Below the pieces are notes generated by a model. That model had not been told where the DNA came from, ran no database searches, and worked only from the letters and a program-made list of their open reading frames with translations. Position numbers and translations under genes: made by a program. DNA of 64,000 nt from Bradyrhizobium sp. NP1 (GTDB lineage Bacteria > Pseudomonadota > Alphaproteobacteria > Rhizobiales > Xanthobacteraceae): the NCBI RefSeq assembly GCF_030378205.1, contig NZ_CP127385.1, forward strand, positions 1,466,001 to 1,530,000, given 5' to 3'. Numbering within the stretch: the stretch's first letter is position 1; every line of letters begins with the position of its first letter. Below are positions 43,522-52,908 of the stretch, one piece after another.

Positions 43522-44564
43522 TCCGCCGCGGTCCGTTCTTCCGCGCCTTCCGCCTGTTCGGTCACGGCGCGCTTCTCGCGATGCTCGGCCACGAAATAGA
43601 TCGGGCGCGCCTTCAGCTCCGAGAGGATCTTGCCGATATATTCGCCGACGATGCCGATCATGATGAGCTGCACGCCGCCGATCGTCATCAGGCCGACGAC
43701 CAGCGACGGATAGCCGGGAACCTGCTTTCCTGTCGTGAAGACTTCCCAGAGAATGGACAGGCCGAACAGGAAGGCGCCGCCGGCGAGCACGACGCCGAGC
43801 AGGCTCGCGAAGCGCAGCGGCGCCACCGAGAACGAGGTCAGACCCTCGATCGAAAGTCCGAGCAGCCGCGTCGCGTTGAAGGTGGTCGCGCCATGCGCGC
43901 GCGGCGCCGGTTCGTAGTCGACGCGGATCTGGCGGAAGCCGATCCAGCTCGCGAGCCCCTTGAAGAAGCGGTTGCGCTCGGGAAGCTGCCGCAGCGCCGC
44001 CGCGGCACGCGGCGACAGCAGGCGGAAATCGCCGGCATCTTCCGGAATCTTCTGGCGCGCGCCCCAGTTGATCAGCGCGTAGAAGCCGCGCACCGCGAGC
44101 CGCCGCAGGAACGGTTCATTGTCGCGATGCGCCTTGGCGGTGTAGACGACGTCGTAGCCGTCATCGATCCAGTGGCCGACGAGCTGCTCGACGAGCGCGG
44201 GCGGATGCTGGCCGTCGCCGTCCATGAACAGCACCGCGCCGCGGCGGGCGTGGTCGAGCCCCGCCATCAGCGCCGCCTCCTTGCCGAAATTGCGCGAGAG
44301 CGAGACCACCTGGATGTCGAGCCCGTCGGCCGCGAGGCCCTGGGCGATCGACAGCGTTGCGTCGGTAGAGCCGTCATCGACATAGACGACCTCGCAGGCG
44401 AGCCGGTAGCGCTGGCGCAGCGTCCTGGCGAGATCGCTGATCCGCTGATGCAGCGCCGCAAGCCCCGCCGCCTCGTTGTAGACGGGGACGACGACCGACA
44501 GCCCGGCGGACGCGGCATTGGCCGCGGTCGTCGTCAGAGCGGAAACGTCGCTTCCCAGCATCAT
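43518..44564 (-). CDS. Family 2 glycosyltransferase (polyprenyl-phosphate type) with TM helices
   Basis: A 348-residue GT-A glycosyltransferase. The catalytic domain has VVVPVYNEAAGL, EVVYVDDGSTDATL (UDP-sugar binding) and VLFMDGDGQHPPALV (DxD-like). The C-terminal end carries two hydrophobic helices, as in GtrB/ArnC/DPM1-like transferases that load a sugar on undecaprenyl phosphate. It is first in a two-gene operon with the HpnK-like deacetylase, suggesting sugar transfer followed by deacetylation (inference). Confidence 0.9.
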   Translation of the reverse strand: MMLGSDVSALTTTAANAASAGLSVVVPVYNEAAGLAALHQRISDLARTLRQRYRLACEVVYVDDGSTDATLSIAQGLAADGLDIQVVSLSRNFGKEAALMAGLDHARRGAVLFMDGDGQHPPALVEQLVGHWIDDGYDVVYTAKAHRDNEPFLRRLAVRGFYALINWGARQKIPEDAGDFRLLSPRAAAALRQLPERNRFFKGLASWIGFRQIRVDYEPAPRAHGATTFNATRLLGLSIEGLTSFSVAPLRFASLLGVVLAGGAFLFGLSILWEVFTTGKQVPGYPSLVVGLMTIGGVQLIMIGIVGEYIGKILSELKARPIYFVAEHREKRAVTEQAEGAEERTAAE

Positions 44565-44642
44565 CGATCAGGTTCCTAACCGGTCCCAGAACAGCATATG
44601 TTACTCGTCGCTAGCTGTCGCTAGGATGAACGGCGGCGCATT

Positions 44643-45620
44643 TCACTGCCCCAGGAATGCCTCGAGCCGCGCGAACAGCGGATTTTCCCGGTCCAGCACG
44701 TAGTCCAGCGAAGCCACCGAAACCGTGTCGGCGCCGTGGTCGCGCAGGAAGCTGCCGAGGGCGTAGAGCTGCGACGGCGGGCAGTGCAGCGTAAGCATGC
44801 CGGAGGAGGTCGGGCCGCCGAACGGCGCCACCACGCCGAAGCGGCTATGCGCTTCGGCCAGCAGTGCGTCGTTGCAGCCGGCGAAGCGAGTGCGGACTTC
44901 CTTGTACTTGCTGGCGCGGGCGCGCGCCGCGATGTGGTCGAGGATGACGCGCGCGGTCTCGCGCGCCGCGTCCGACCAGTCGGCCTCGCGCGAGGCCACG
45001 AGGTTGGCCTGGCTCTTCAGGATCACGCCGTCGTCGAGCACCTTCAGCCCGTTGGCGGCAAGCGTGGCGCCGGTCGTGGTGATGTCGACGATCAGCTCGG
45101 CCGTGCCGGTCGCAGGCGCGCCCTCGGTCGCGCCCGCGCTCTCGACGATGCGGTAGTCGATCACGCCGTGGGAGGCGAAGAAGCTGCGCGTCAGGTTGAT
45201 GTATTTGGTCGCGACCCGCATGCGGCGGTTATGCTGCTCGCGGAAGCCGGCGGCGACATCGTCGAGGTCGGCCATCGTGCGCACGTCGATCCAGGCTTGC
45301 GGCACTGCCACGACGACATTGGCGCTGCCAAAGCCGAGGCTGTCGATCAGCAGCACGCGCCTGTCGGCATCCGCAATGCTCTCGCGCAACAGATCCTCGC
45401 CGGTGACGCCGAGATGGACGGCGCCGCGCGCGAGTTGTGAGGCGATCTCGCTCGCCGAGAGGTAGGCGATCTCGACATTGTCGAGCCCCGCGATGGTGCC
45501 GCGATATTCGCGTGCGCCGCGCGGCTTCGCCAGCGCAAGGCCGGCGCGGGTGAAGAACGCTTCTGCATTCTCCTGCAGGCGCCCCTTGGAGGGGACGGCC
45601 AGAACGAACGGCGTGCTCAT
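44643..45620 (-). CDS. hisG: ATP phosphoribosyltransferase HisG
   Basis: A 325-residue enzyme for the first step of histidine synthesis, condensing ATP with PRPP. The family signature [12 protein letters not shown] is at the start, and the PRPP-loop region [18 protein letters not shown] is near residue 180. HisG that works with HisZ is usually a short form (about 200-230 residues); this one has an extra 90-100 residues that resemble the regulatory HisG_C domain ([20 protein letters not shown]). Its ATG overlaps the hisZ stop by four bases, so the two are translated together. Confidence 0.94.
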   Translation of the reverse strand: MSTPFVLAVPSKGRLQENAEAFFTRAGLALAKPRGAREYRGTIAGLDNVEIAYLSASEIASQLARGAVHLGVTGEDLLRESIADADRRVLLIDSLGFGSANVVVAVPQAWIDVRTMADLDDVAAGFREQHNRRMRVATKYINLTRSFFASHGVIDYRIVESAGATEGAPATGTAELIVDITTTGATLAANGLKVLDDGVILKSQANLVASREADWSDAARETARVILDHIAARARASKYKEVRTRFAGCNDALLAEAHSRFGVVAPFGGPTSSGMLTLHCPPSQLYALGSFLRDHGADTVSVASLDYVLDRENPLFARLEAFLGQ

Positions 45621-46774
45621 GACGCGCTCCCTCGCTTGCGGCCGATCTCGGTCAGGGCCTCGACCCAGACCGAGAAGCCGACGGCGGGGATCGGCGTGGC
45701 CGAGCCGAGCTGGGTCATCAGCCCGTCATAGCGGCCGCCGGCGACCAGCGGCTCGGTGCCGTTGCCGCGGCCATGCAGCTCGAATTCGAAGCCGGTGTAG
45801 TAGTCGAGCCCGCGGCCGAAGGCGGTGGAGAAGCGCGTGTTGCGCACCTCGACGCCGCGCGCGGCCATGAAGCCGATCCGGCTTTCCAGCTCGTCGATAG
45901 CGGCGGTGATGTTGAGGTTTGCGTCGGTGGCGAGCGCGCGCAGTTGGGCGACCGCCTCGTCGGGGTCGCCGGCAATCGAAAGGAAGCGCTTGATGACGGC
46001 GCGCGCATCGCGCGGCAGCGCGCCGGCCTTCAGCGTCGACTGTTCGAGGAAGCGGTCGGCGATCTCGTCGACGGTGCGGCCGCCGACATTGGTCGCACCC
46101 GCAATCGACATCAGATCGGTAACCAGCGCCAGCGCCGCCTTGCGGTCGCTTCCGGCGAGCGCTGCGAGCACGCCCTCATATTCGTTGCCGCCGGGGGTGG
46201 TCGAGAGCGTCAGCCGCTCGATGTCGTCGATCAGGCTGACCTTGCGGTTGAAATCCTTGATCAGCCGGCGCCGCCACACCGGATAGAGCCCGAGCGCATC
46301 GATCAGGGTGTTGAACAGCGCGACGTCGCCGGTGCGGATCTCGACGTCGGTGACGCCGAAGGCGCTGGTCGCTTCGAGCGCCAGTGCCAGCATTTCCGCG
46401 TCCGCGGCGGCGCGGTCCTGGCGGCCGAAGGATTCGATGCCGGCCTGCAGGAATTCGCTCGGCCGTCCGCCGCGATAGCGGAACACCGGCCCAACGTAGC
46501 TGAAGCCCGCGGGCTCGCCGGCGCGCCCGGAGGCGAGATAATCCCGCGCCACGGGAATGGTGAGGTCGGGCCGCAGGCACAGTTCCTCGCCGGTCGCGTC
46601 GGTCGTCAGATACAGGCTCTTGCGGATATCCTCGCCCGACAGGTCCAGGAACGGCTCGGCGGGCTGGATGATCGCGGGTTCCGCGCGGGCGTAGCCAGCC
46701 TGCGCGAACGACAGCAGCAGGGTATCCGCCCAAGCGGCGGTTCCGGTCCCGTTAACGGCTGTCGTCGGCGTCAT
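45617..46774 (-). CDS. hisZ: ATP phosphoribosyltransferase regulatory subunit HisZ
   Basis: A 385-residue relative of histidyl-tRNA synthetase without the anticodon-binding end. Class II motifs are seen: [13 protein letters not shown] (motif 2 area) and [20 protein letters not shown], with [13 protein letters not shown] and the [11 protein letters not shown] motif 3. HisZ forms a hetero-octamer with short HisG and mediates histidine feedback. The ATG at 46774 is chosen; an in-frame start at 46834 adds a basic tail. A hairpin lies just upstream. Direct overlap with hisG supports a two-gene operon. Confidence 0.93.
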   Translation of the reverse strand: MTPTTAVNGTGTAAWADTLLLSFAQAGYARAEPAIIQPAEPFLDLSGEDIRKSLYLTTDATGEELCLRPDLTIPVARDYLASGRAGEPAGFSYVGPVFRYRGGRPSEFLQAGIESFGRQDRAAADAEMLALALEATSAFGVTDVEIRTGDVALFNTLIDALGLYPVWRRRLIKDFNRKVSLIDDIERLTLSTTPGGNEYEGVLAALAGSDRKAALALVTDLMSIAGATNVGGRTVDEIADRFLEQSTLKAGALPRDARAVIKRFLSIAGDPDEAVAQLRALATDANLNITAAIDELESRIGFMAARGVEVRNTRFSTAFGRGLDYYTGFEFELHGRGNGTEPLVAGGRYDGLMTQLGSATPIPAVGFSVWVEALTEIGRKRGSAS

Positions 46775-46787
46775 TTTGGGTCCAAAT

Positions 46788-46803
46788 CCCCCGAAAACGG
46801 GGG
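46788..46803 (-). promoter_or_regulatory. Hairpin just upstream of hisZ
   Basis: CCCCCG-AAAA-CGGGGG forms a six-base stem within 15-30 bases of the hisZ start. It is too close to be a normal terminator. It could hide the ribosome site, act in a leader switch, or simply be sequence from the alternative upstream start. Confidence 0.35.
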
Positions 46804-46934
46804 GCAAGAGCGGATTTGGCGCTGCCCTTAGCACGGCTCAAGGCGCGTTTCGACAGGGATCGGGCAAGTCGCTTAATGATTGGCACGACTGAGTGCGTTA
46901 ACGATTTGGTGGGCGTTCGGCCGGCTTGAGTTCC

Positions 46935-46963
46935 GTCATGGCCAGGACAAGGCCGGGCATGAC
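46935..46963. repeat. Short GTCAT...ATGAC palindrome between hisZ and rsmE
   Basis: GTCATGGCC ... GGCCGGGCATGAC pairs as an imperfect inverted repeat. Its ends match the larger elements at 38360, 60434 and 62810; it may be a shortened copy. Confidence 0.65.
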
Positions 46964-46986
46964 GAGCTTCGCGCATCAGGCGCTGG

Positions 46987-47739
46987 CTAGCTCGGGTTGC
47001 GCCAGTCGCCCAGCGCCGCCTGCACCAGGGCCAGCGCTGCGACCGCTGCGGTATCGGCGCGCAGGATGCGCGGCCCGAGCGAAAGGATAAGAAGACGCGG
47101 CTGCCGCCTCAGGAGCGCGCGCTCCTCCTCGGCAAAGCCGCCTTCGGGCCCGATCAGGACGTCGATGCCCTGGCCGGCCGCAGCAATACCCCGAAGCGCC
47201 TCGAGCGGATCGGCGACGTCGGCGGCCTCGTCGCAGAACACCAGCAGGCGGTTGCCGTCGCGTTCGTTCATGAACCTTTCGAGCGGCATCGGCTCGGTCA
47301 CCGCGGCCAGCGAGAGGATGCCGCATTGCTCGGCCGCCTCGACCGCGTTGGCGCGCATCCGCTCGCCGTTGACCCGCGACACCTGCGTGAAGCGGGTGAT
47401 GACCGGCTGCAGGCGCGACGCGCCCATTTCCACGGCCTTCTGCACCATGTAATCGAGCCGGGCGTGCTTGAGCGGCGCGAACACATAGGCGAGATCGGGC
47501 AGGCGGTCCTGCCCGCGCTCGAACGCGTCGATCACCAGCGTCTCGGGCCGCTTGCGTCCCCTGATCGCGGCGCGCCATTCGCCGTCGCGGCCGTTGAAGA
47601 CGCGGATCGCATCGCCCTCGGCAAGCCGCAGCACGTTGCCGAGATAATTGCTCTGTTCACGTTCGAGCAAGACCACTTCGCCCATGCGCAAGGGCGCATC
47701 GACGAACAGGCGGGGCGCGCGGAAATCAAGCTGGGGCAT
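46987..47739 (-). CDS. rsmE: 16S rRNA (uracil-1498-N3)-methyltransferase RsmE
   Basis: A 250-residue SPOUT methyltransferase. The N-terminal PUA-like domain (about 1-70) is followed by the trefoil-knot domain with LIGPEGGFAEEE and LGPRILRADTAAVAALALVQ, the SAM-binding knot signature of RsmE. It methylates U1498 in the decoding region of 16S rRNA. The length is normal. Confidence 0.95.
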   Translation of the reverse strand: MPQLDFRAPRLFVDAPLRMGEVVLLEREQSNYLGNVLRLAEGDAIRVFNGRDGEWRAAIRGRKRPETLVIDAFERGQDRLPDLAYVFAPLKHARLDYMVQKAVEMGASRLQPVITRFTQVSRVNGERMRANAVEAAEQCGILSLAAVTEPMPLERFMNERDGNRLLVFCDEAADVADPLEALRGIAAAGQGIDVLIGPEGGFAEEERALLRRQPRLLILSLGPRILRADTAAVAALALVQAALGDWRNPS

Positions 47740-47948
47740 GGCGGATTCCGATACTTCCGCGCCTGTTTAGCCTAAAGGTTGAGAATCCGGCGCAATTATT
47801 GATCAATGGCTGCGGCGGCGCGCCGCGCTGTTGCCCAATTCGCCGGGTTGTTAACCCGCGGCGGGAATCGTAAAACATCCCCAATCGGAATCGCGCTTTC
47901 CCTGGGTGGAAGCCATGAGGTGCCGTTGGACCTCGCCGGAGAACTGAC

Positions 47949-48662
47949 TTGATCATTCATCGCCTGATCGTGCCGCTGACCGCAGCCATCGTTGTCGCCT
48001 GTACCGGGGCGGCAAGCGCGCAAGGCGCGTTTCCCGCGCCATTGCCGGGGCAGGCCGCGCCGCAGGGCGGATTTCCCGCGCCACTGCCCAGCCAGGCGGG
48101 CCGCCCGCCGGCCAGCGACCCGGCCTTCCCGCCGGTCAATGGCGGGGCACCGCAGGCTTCGATCGGCGCGCCGGCGGCGGCCTCGCCGTTCCCGAGCGCT
48201 GGTGCCGCCCCGCTCGCCGCAGCGCCTTCCGGGCCGCCTGCGGGCGGAGGGCCGCCCGATGCCTGCATGAAGGGGTTCATGCCGCTGCGTGAAGAGGCCG
48301 AAAAGCGCGGCAAGATGATCAAGGCTGCGAGCGACCGACACGCGCCGCCGGCGGAAGCCTGCAAGCTGCTCGGAAACTTCTCCCAGTCCGAAGTCAAGAT
48401 GATCAAATTTATCGAGGCCAATGCGAGCAAATGCGGTATCCCCGCGCAGGTCGCCGATCAGATGAAGGCCGGCCACAAGAACACCGAGGCGATGCAGAAG
48501 AAGGTGTGTGACATCGCGCAGCAGGCGGCCACGCGCGGACCTGCGGGCCCGAGCCTCAGCGAGGTGCTGGGCTCCTCGGCCTCGGTGCCGGAGGCCACGC
48601 CCAACGTGCGCAAGGGCGGCTCGACCTTCGATACGCTCAACGGCAACGTCCTGTCGCGATGA
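47949..48662 (+). CDS. Exported Pro/Ala-rich protein of unknown function
   Basis: A 237-residue protein from a TTG at 47949 (GGAGAAC upstream), with a signal peptide ending near ASAQGA. The mature N-terminal half is low-complexity Ala/Pro/Gly and includes two copies of a G-x-F-P-A-P-L-P motif. The C-terminal half is helical with four cysteines (DACMKGF, EACKLLGN, ASKCGIP, KKVCDIA), probably in two disulfides. Its stop overlaps the ubiA start by four bases, so the two are co-translated. Function unknown. Confidence 0.78.
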   Translation: MIIHRLIVPLTAAIVVACTGAASAQGAFPAPLPGQAAPQGGFPAPLPSQAGRPPASDPAFPPVNGGAPQASIGAPAAASPFPSAGAAPLAAAPSGPPAGGGPPDACMKGFMPLREEAEKRGKMIKAASDRHAPPAEACKLLGNFSQSEVKMIKFIEANASKCGIPAQVADQMKAGHKNTEAMQKKVCDIAQQAATRGPAGPSLSEVLGSSASVPEATPNVRKGGSTFDTLNGNVLSR

Positions 48663-49591
48663 GTGGCGCGGCGACCCGCGTTGCCGATGCGACCGGCAAC
48701 TGGGTCGATACCGTTGCGCCGCCATGGACGCGGCCCTATCTGCGGCTGTGCCGTCTCGACCGTCCGATCGGCTCCTGGCTGTTGCTGATGCCGTGCTGGT
48801 GGTCGGTCACGCTCGCCAGCGGGATAGCCGGCGACGTCAGCCACCTCGCGCTCGACATCGCGCTGTTCTTCGTTGGCGCGTTCGCGATGCGCGGGGCCGG
48901 GTGCACCTGGAACGACATCACCGACCGCAAGCTCGACGCCATGGTCGAGCGTACGCGCTCGCGGCCGATTCCCGCAGGGCAAGTCAGCGTGGCGCAGGCA
49001 TTCACTTTCCTTGTCCTGCAGGCGCTGGTCGGGCTTGCCGTGCTGCTGCAGTTCAACCGTTTCGCCGTCTTCACCGGGATCGCGTCGCTCGCCATCGTCG
49101 CGATCTATCCGTTCATGAAGCGGATCACCTGGTGGCCGCAGATCGTGCTCGGGCTCGCCTTCTCCTGGGGCGCGCCGATGGGCTTTGCCGTGGTGTTCGG
49201 CAGCCTCGATTGGACCGCGGTCGTGCTCTATGCGGGCTCGATCTGCTGGGTGATCGCCTATGACACCATCTATGCCCATCAGGACATCGAGGATGACGCG
49301 CTGGTCGGCATCAAGTCGACGGCGCGGCTGTTCGCCGACCGCACGCGCGTGGCCCTGATGCTGTTCTATGCGCTTGCGGTTGTCTTGATCGGGACGTCGC
49401 TGTGGCTTGGCGGCACAGGGTTTGCCGCGTGGCTCGGCCTTGCTGCCTTCGCGGTGCATCTGGCCTGGCAGGTGCGCCGTTTCGAGCTCGGCAACGGCCG
49501 GCTCAGCCTGAAAATCTTCTGGTCCAACCGCGATGCCGGGCTGTTGTTGTTCGCGGGGCTGCTGGTCGATGCGGTGATACGCGCGGCTTAG
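48659..49591 (+). CDS. ubiA: 4-hydroxybenzoate polyprenyltransferase UbiA
   Basis: A 310-residue membrane prenyltransferase with eight or nine TM helices. The two Asp-rich motifs are AGCTWNDITDRKLDAM and YDTIYAHQDIEDDALVGI, and the substrate loop R-L-D-R-P-I-G-S-W is at the start. It attaches the polyprenyl chain to 4-hydroxybenzoate in ubiquinone synthesis. ATGA overlap with the upstream exported protein implies an operon. Confidence 0.95.
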   Translation: MSGAATRVADATGNWVDTVAPPWTRPYLRLCRLDRPIGSWLLLMPCWWSVTLASGIAGDVSHLALDIALFFVGAFAMRGAGCTWNDITDRKLDAMVERTRSRPIPAGQVSVAQAFTFLVLQALVGLAVLLQFNRFAVFTGIASLAIVAIYPFMKRITWWPQIVLGLAFSWGAPMGFAVVFGSLDWTAVVLYAGSICWVIAYDTIYAHQDIEDDALVGIKSTARLFADRTRVALMLFYALAVVLIGTSLWLGGTGFAAWLGLAAFAVHLAWQVRRFELGNGRLSLKIFWSNRDAGLLLFAGLLVDAVIRAA

Positions 49592-49608
49592 CTCCGCACG
49601 ATCCTGCG

Positions 49609-50133
49609 CTAATCCCGCGCGATGATCTCGCGCTCGCCGTGATGGACCGCGGTTTCCTTGTTCGCATCGCCGGCGCGCCGCCGGGTTAGGAATTTCGGCC
49701 GCCGTGCGCGGATCGCATTGCGGCGGCGCCGCCGCGGCGCAGGCTCGCGGGTCCCGCTGTCCCTGATCTGCGGCAGCGCGAAGATATCGCTCCACGTCTG
49801 CCAGGCGGTCGCGATCTCCGTTTCGTCCGCACTCACACAGAGGGGGATCGTCAGCGAGGGATCGCGATGGACCAGCACCAGCATCTGCGCGTCCTCGACG
49901 CCGCGCAGCGCGATGCCCTTGAAATCGCTGACGCGAACGTTGACGGCCATCTGCATGCCGCGCACGGCGCGGCGCAGCACGATGCGTTCGCGATGAAGCT
50001 CGATCTGGCGCACATTGCCGTCGGCACGGCTGTCATGCGCGTTGAAGCTGACGGGCAAAGAAAGAGGGTCGAGCCGCAATATGCGGCCCGACCCGGCGGG
50101 ATTGACCCCGCTCGTTTGTGTTTGACGCCTCAC
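49609..50133 (-). CDS. DUF6101-family protein
   Basis: A 174-residue protein from a GTG at 50133 preceded by GGGGAG at good spacing. It has a central beta-rich segment (F-N-A-H-D-S-R-A-D-G, RERIVLRRAV, MQMAVNVRVSDFKGIAL) and a very basic C-terminus (PAPRRRRRNAIRARRPK) suggesting nucleic acid or membrane-surface binding. The pattern fits DUF6101, restricted to Alphaproteobacteria. The longer frame to 50457 is not supported. Convergent with ubiA. Confidence 0.82.
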   Translation of the reverse strand: MRRQTQTSGVNPAGSGRILRLDPLSLPVSFNAHDSRADGNVRQIELHRERIVLRRAVRGMQMAVNVRVSDFKGIALRGVEDAQMLVLVHRDPSLTIPLCVSADETEIATAWQTWSDIFALPQIRDSGTREPAPRRRRRNAIRARRPKFLTRRRAGDANKETAVHHGEREIIARD

Positions 50134-50236
50134 GGCTTGTCTCCCCGCCGGGATTATGTTCCCCGGTCGATGCGTGGACCTTAGCCGAGCTCTCGCCGGT
50201 TTCCGCTTAAAAAGCCTGGTTAACCCGGCCTCACCG

Positions 50237-50284
50237 GCGCACATGATTGACAAGACCTTGGCGCGCATGATTGACGGGACCTTG
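50237..50284 (+). repeat. Tandem repeat, two copies of 24 bases
   Basis: Two adjacent 24-base units (50237-50260, 50261-50284) match at 21 positions; each contains CATGATTGAC and ends GACCTTG. They lie between the divergent DUF6101 and pmbA genes and could be paired regulator sites or a slippage duplication. Confidence 0.7.
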
Positions 50285-50407
50285 CGGGGAAGCCGAAAAT
50301 CCGGGCGATCAGGCGCCCGAAAACGCTTGAAGTCCGCGTGAATCGGGCACATCTGGAGGGCTCGCCGGCGCTCGTTCCGCTCGTCCTCAAGGCCAGGAAA
50401 TTCATTC

Positions 50408-51808
50408 GTGATCTCTTCACCATCAAGCCGATCTCCGCTTTCGACGAAATCCGTCAACGCCGACCTGTTCGATCAATCCGCGCTGTCGGCGCTGGCCGAG
50501 CGCCTGGTCGAGGCGGCAAGGCGCGCAGGCGCCGATGCGGCCGACGCGGTCGCAGTCCGCGGCGTCTCGCACGGCGTCGAGGTGCGCGACGGCCGGGTCG
50601 AGGAATCCGAGCGCTCCGAGGGCGACGATGTCGGCTTGCGGGTTCTGGTGGGCAAGCGCCAGGCCGTGGTCTCGACCAATGACGTCAGCGGCGACGGCGT
50701 GGCGCGGCTTGCCGAGCGCGCGGTCGCGATGGCGCGCGTCGCGCCCGACGACAAATTTGTCGGTCTTGCCGACCCGGCGCTGCTGGCGCGCGACTTCCCC
50801 GACCTCGATCTGCTCGACCCCGACATCCCCTCGACCGCCGAGCTCGAGCGCCGCGCGGTCGAAGCCGAAGCGGCAGCGCTTGCGGTCAACGGCGTTGCCA
50901 AGTCGGGCGGCGCCTCGGCATCCGCCGGGATCGGCGGCATGGTTCTCGTCACCAGCGGCGGCTTTCACGGCGCGTACCTGCGTTCGAGCCAGGGCATCTC
51001 GACGACCGCGATCTCGGGCGAAGGCACCGCCATGGAGCGCGATTACGACTACACATCGGCGCTGCATGCCGCCGACCTCGATTCGCCCGCCAAGGTCGGC
51101 CGCACGGCCGGCGAGCGCGCGGTCGCCCGCGCCAATCCGCGCAAGGTCGAGACCTGCAAGGTGCCTGTTGTCTACGATCCGCGCGTGGCGGGATCGCTGG
51201 TCGGCCACCTCGTCGGCGCCATCAACGGCGCCTCGATCGCGCGCAAGACCAGCTTCCTGAAGGATCGCCTCGGCCAGCAGCTCTTTTCCAAGACCATCCG
51301 CATCATCGACGATCCCTTGCGCGTGCGCGGGCTGCGCTCGCAGTCGTTCGACGCCGAGGGCGTCAAGGTGAAACGGACTGCGCTCATCGATGGCGGCGTG
51401 CTCACGACCTGGCTGCTCGACAGCGCGACCGCGCGTGAGCTCGGCATGGCGACGACGGGTCATGCGCATCGCGGCGTGTCCTCCTCGCCGTCGCCCGGGC
51501 CCTACAATCTGCATCTCGAGCCGGGCGAGGCGAGCCCGGAGGAATTGATCGCCGACATCAAGCAGGGTTTCTACGTCACCGACCTGATCGGCTCCGGCGT
51601 CAACGGCGTCACCGGCGATTACAGCCGCGGCGCCTCCGGATTCTGGATCGAGAACGGCAGGATCACCTATCCGGTCAGCGAGGTGACCATCGCCGGTCAT
51701 CTGCTCGACATGTTCAAGTCGCTGGTTCCGGCCAGCGATCTCGAGTTTCGCTACGGCGTCAACGCGCCGACGCTGCGCATCGAAGGACTGACCCTTGGCG
51801 GACGCTGA
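50408..51808 (+). CDS. pmbA: TldE/PmbA-family metallopeptidase-complex protein
   Basis: A 466-residue protein of the TldD/PmbA family. From a GTG at 50408 it shows the family N-terminus (LVEAARRAGADAADAVAVRG), the region GVEVRDGRVEESERSEGDDVGLRVL and the C-terminal GVNGVTGDYSRGASGFWIENG. PmbA (TldE) lacks the HExxH site of its partner TldD; together they process peptides such as microcins and degrade CcdA. No tldD is in the window. It overlaps cysQ by 14 bases and leads a plus-strand envelope operon. Confidence 0.94.
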   Translation: MISSPSSRSPLSTKSVNADLFDQSALSALAERLVEAARRAGADAADAVAVRGVSHGVEVRDGRVEESERSEGDDVGLRVLVGKRQAVVSTNDVSGDGVARLAERAVAMARVAPDDKFVGLADPALLARDFPDLDLLDPDIPSTAELERRAVEAEAAALAVNGVAKSGGASASAGIGGMVLVTSGGFHGAYLRSSQGISTTAISGEGTAMERDYDYTSALHAADLDSPAKVGRTAGERAVARANPRKVETCKVPVVYDPRVAGSLVGHLVGAINGASIARKTSFLKDRLGQQLFSKTIRIIDDPLRVRGLRSQSFDAEGVKVKRTALIDGGVLTTWLLDSATARELGMATTGHAHRGVSSSPSPGPYNLHLEPGEASPEELIADIKQGFYVTDLIGSGVNGVTGDYSRGASGFWIENGRITYPVSEVTIAGHLLDMFKSLVPASDLEFRYGVNAPTLRIEGLTLGGR

Positions 51809-52604
51809 GGTCGACGCCGCATACCACGCGCGCGACGCCGCGCTGCTCAGCGACACGGTGCGCGAAGCCGGCAGCCTGGCGCTGTCGCTGTTCCGCACCG
51901 AGCTGAAGAACTGGATCAAGGGGGCTTCCTCGCCGGTATCGGAAGCCGACATCGCGGTGAACGACCTGCTCGAAAGCAGGCTGCGCGCGGCGACGCCGGA
52001 TTACGGCTGGCTCTCGGAGGAAAGCGCCGACGACGAGACGCGGCTATCCAGGCAATGGGTCTGGATCGTCGATCCGATCGACGGCACGCGCGGCTATCTC
52101 GCCGGCCGCGAGGACTGGTGCGTGAGCGCGGCGCTGGTCAAGAACGGCGCGCCGGTGCTGGCGGCGGTATTCGCGCCGGCATCCGGCGAATTCTTCTTTG
52201 CCGCGCGCGGGCAGGGCGCCACCCTCAACGGCGCAGCCATTCGCGCAACCGGCGGAACAAATCTGGATTTCCCCCGCATCGCCGGCCCGAAGCCGCTGGT
52301 CGAGCGGCTCAAGGCCTCGCCCGGCGAGATCAGCCTGCATCCGCGAATCGCCTCGCTGGCGCTGCGGCTGTGCCGGGTCGCGCAGGGCACCCTCGATGCC
52401 GCCTTTGCCGGCGGACAAAGTCGCGACTGGGACCTTGCGGCGGCGAATTTGATCGTGCAGGAAGCGGATGGTAGAATGACCGCACTGTCCGGCGATGCGA
52501 TCGTCTACAATCGTCGGGAAGTGGCGCACGGGGTGCTGGTGGCAGCGGGACGCGATCGTCATGCGAGCATTGTCTCGCAGTTTCGCGGCCGTCCAACGTC
52601 CTGA
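51795..52604 (+). CDS. cysQ: 3'(2'),5'-bisphosphate nucleotidase CysQ / inositol-monophosphatase family
   Basis: A 269-residue Mg-dependent phosphatase from a TTG at 51795, overlapping pmbA. Metal-binding motifs are VWIVDPIDGTRGYLAGR and the second site WDLAAANLIVQEAD. The family removes phosphate from PAP or inositol phosphates. CysQ recycles PAP from sulfate activation. Its place in an operon with lipid A genes is common in Alphaproteobacteria but has no clear biochemical reason. Catalytic residues are intact. Confidence 0.9.
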   Translation: MADAEVDAAYHARDAALLSDTVREAGSLALSLFRTELKNWIKGASSPVSEADIAVNDLLESRLRAATPDYGWLSEESADDETRLSRQWVWIVDPIDGTRGYLAGREDWCVSAALVKNGAPVLAAVFAPASGEFFFAARGQGATLNGAAIRATGGTNLDFPRIAGPKPLVERLKASPGEISLHPRIASLALRLCRVAQGTLDAAFAGGQSRDWDLAAANLIVQEADGRMTALSGDAIVYNRREVAHGVLVAAGRDRHASIVSQFRGRPTS

Positions 52605-52659
52605 CTGCGCCGTTCGACGTCGCGCTTGCCGGGCATCTCTCCTCTAGGAAAACACGACA

Positions 52660-52908
52660 ATGCCAGACAGTGCCCCGCAGCAACTGCTTCATCTCGTCAT
52701 TGGCGGCGAGCTGATCGACCTGAAGCACAATATCTTCAAGGACCTCGACAAGGTCGACATCGTGGGCGTGTATCCGAACTACGCAACCGCCTACGTGGCC
52801 TGGAAGGCCAGGGCGCAGCAGACCGTCGACAACGCGCAGATGCGCTATTTCATCGTCCACCTCCACCGCCTGCTGGATCCGGGCGAAGACGCCAAGCACG
52901 ACCATTGA
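52660..52908 (+). CDS. DUF4170-family small protein
   Basis: An 82-residue soluble protein starting MPDSAPQQLLHLVIGGELID. It contains FKDLDKVDIVGVYPNYATAY, VAWKARAQQTVDNAQMRYFI and the acidic end ED-AKHDH, the DUF4170 pattern. Its TGA overlaps the TTG start of the next gene, so the two are translationally coupled. Conserved next to KDO transferase genes in Alphaproteobacteria; function unknown. Confidence 0.92.
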   Translation: MPDSAPQQLLHLVIGGELIDLKHNIFKDLDKVDIVGVYPNYATAYVAWKARAQQTVDNAQMRYFIVHLHRLLDPGEDAKHDH

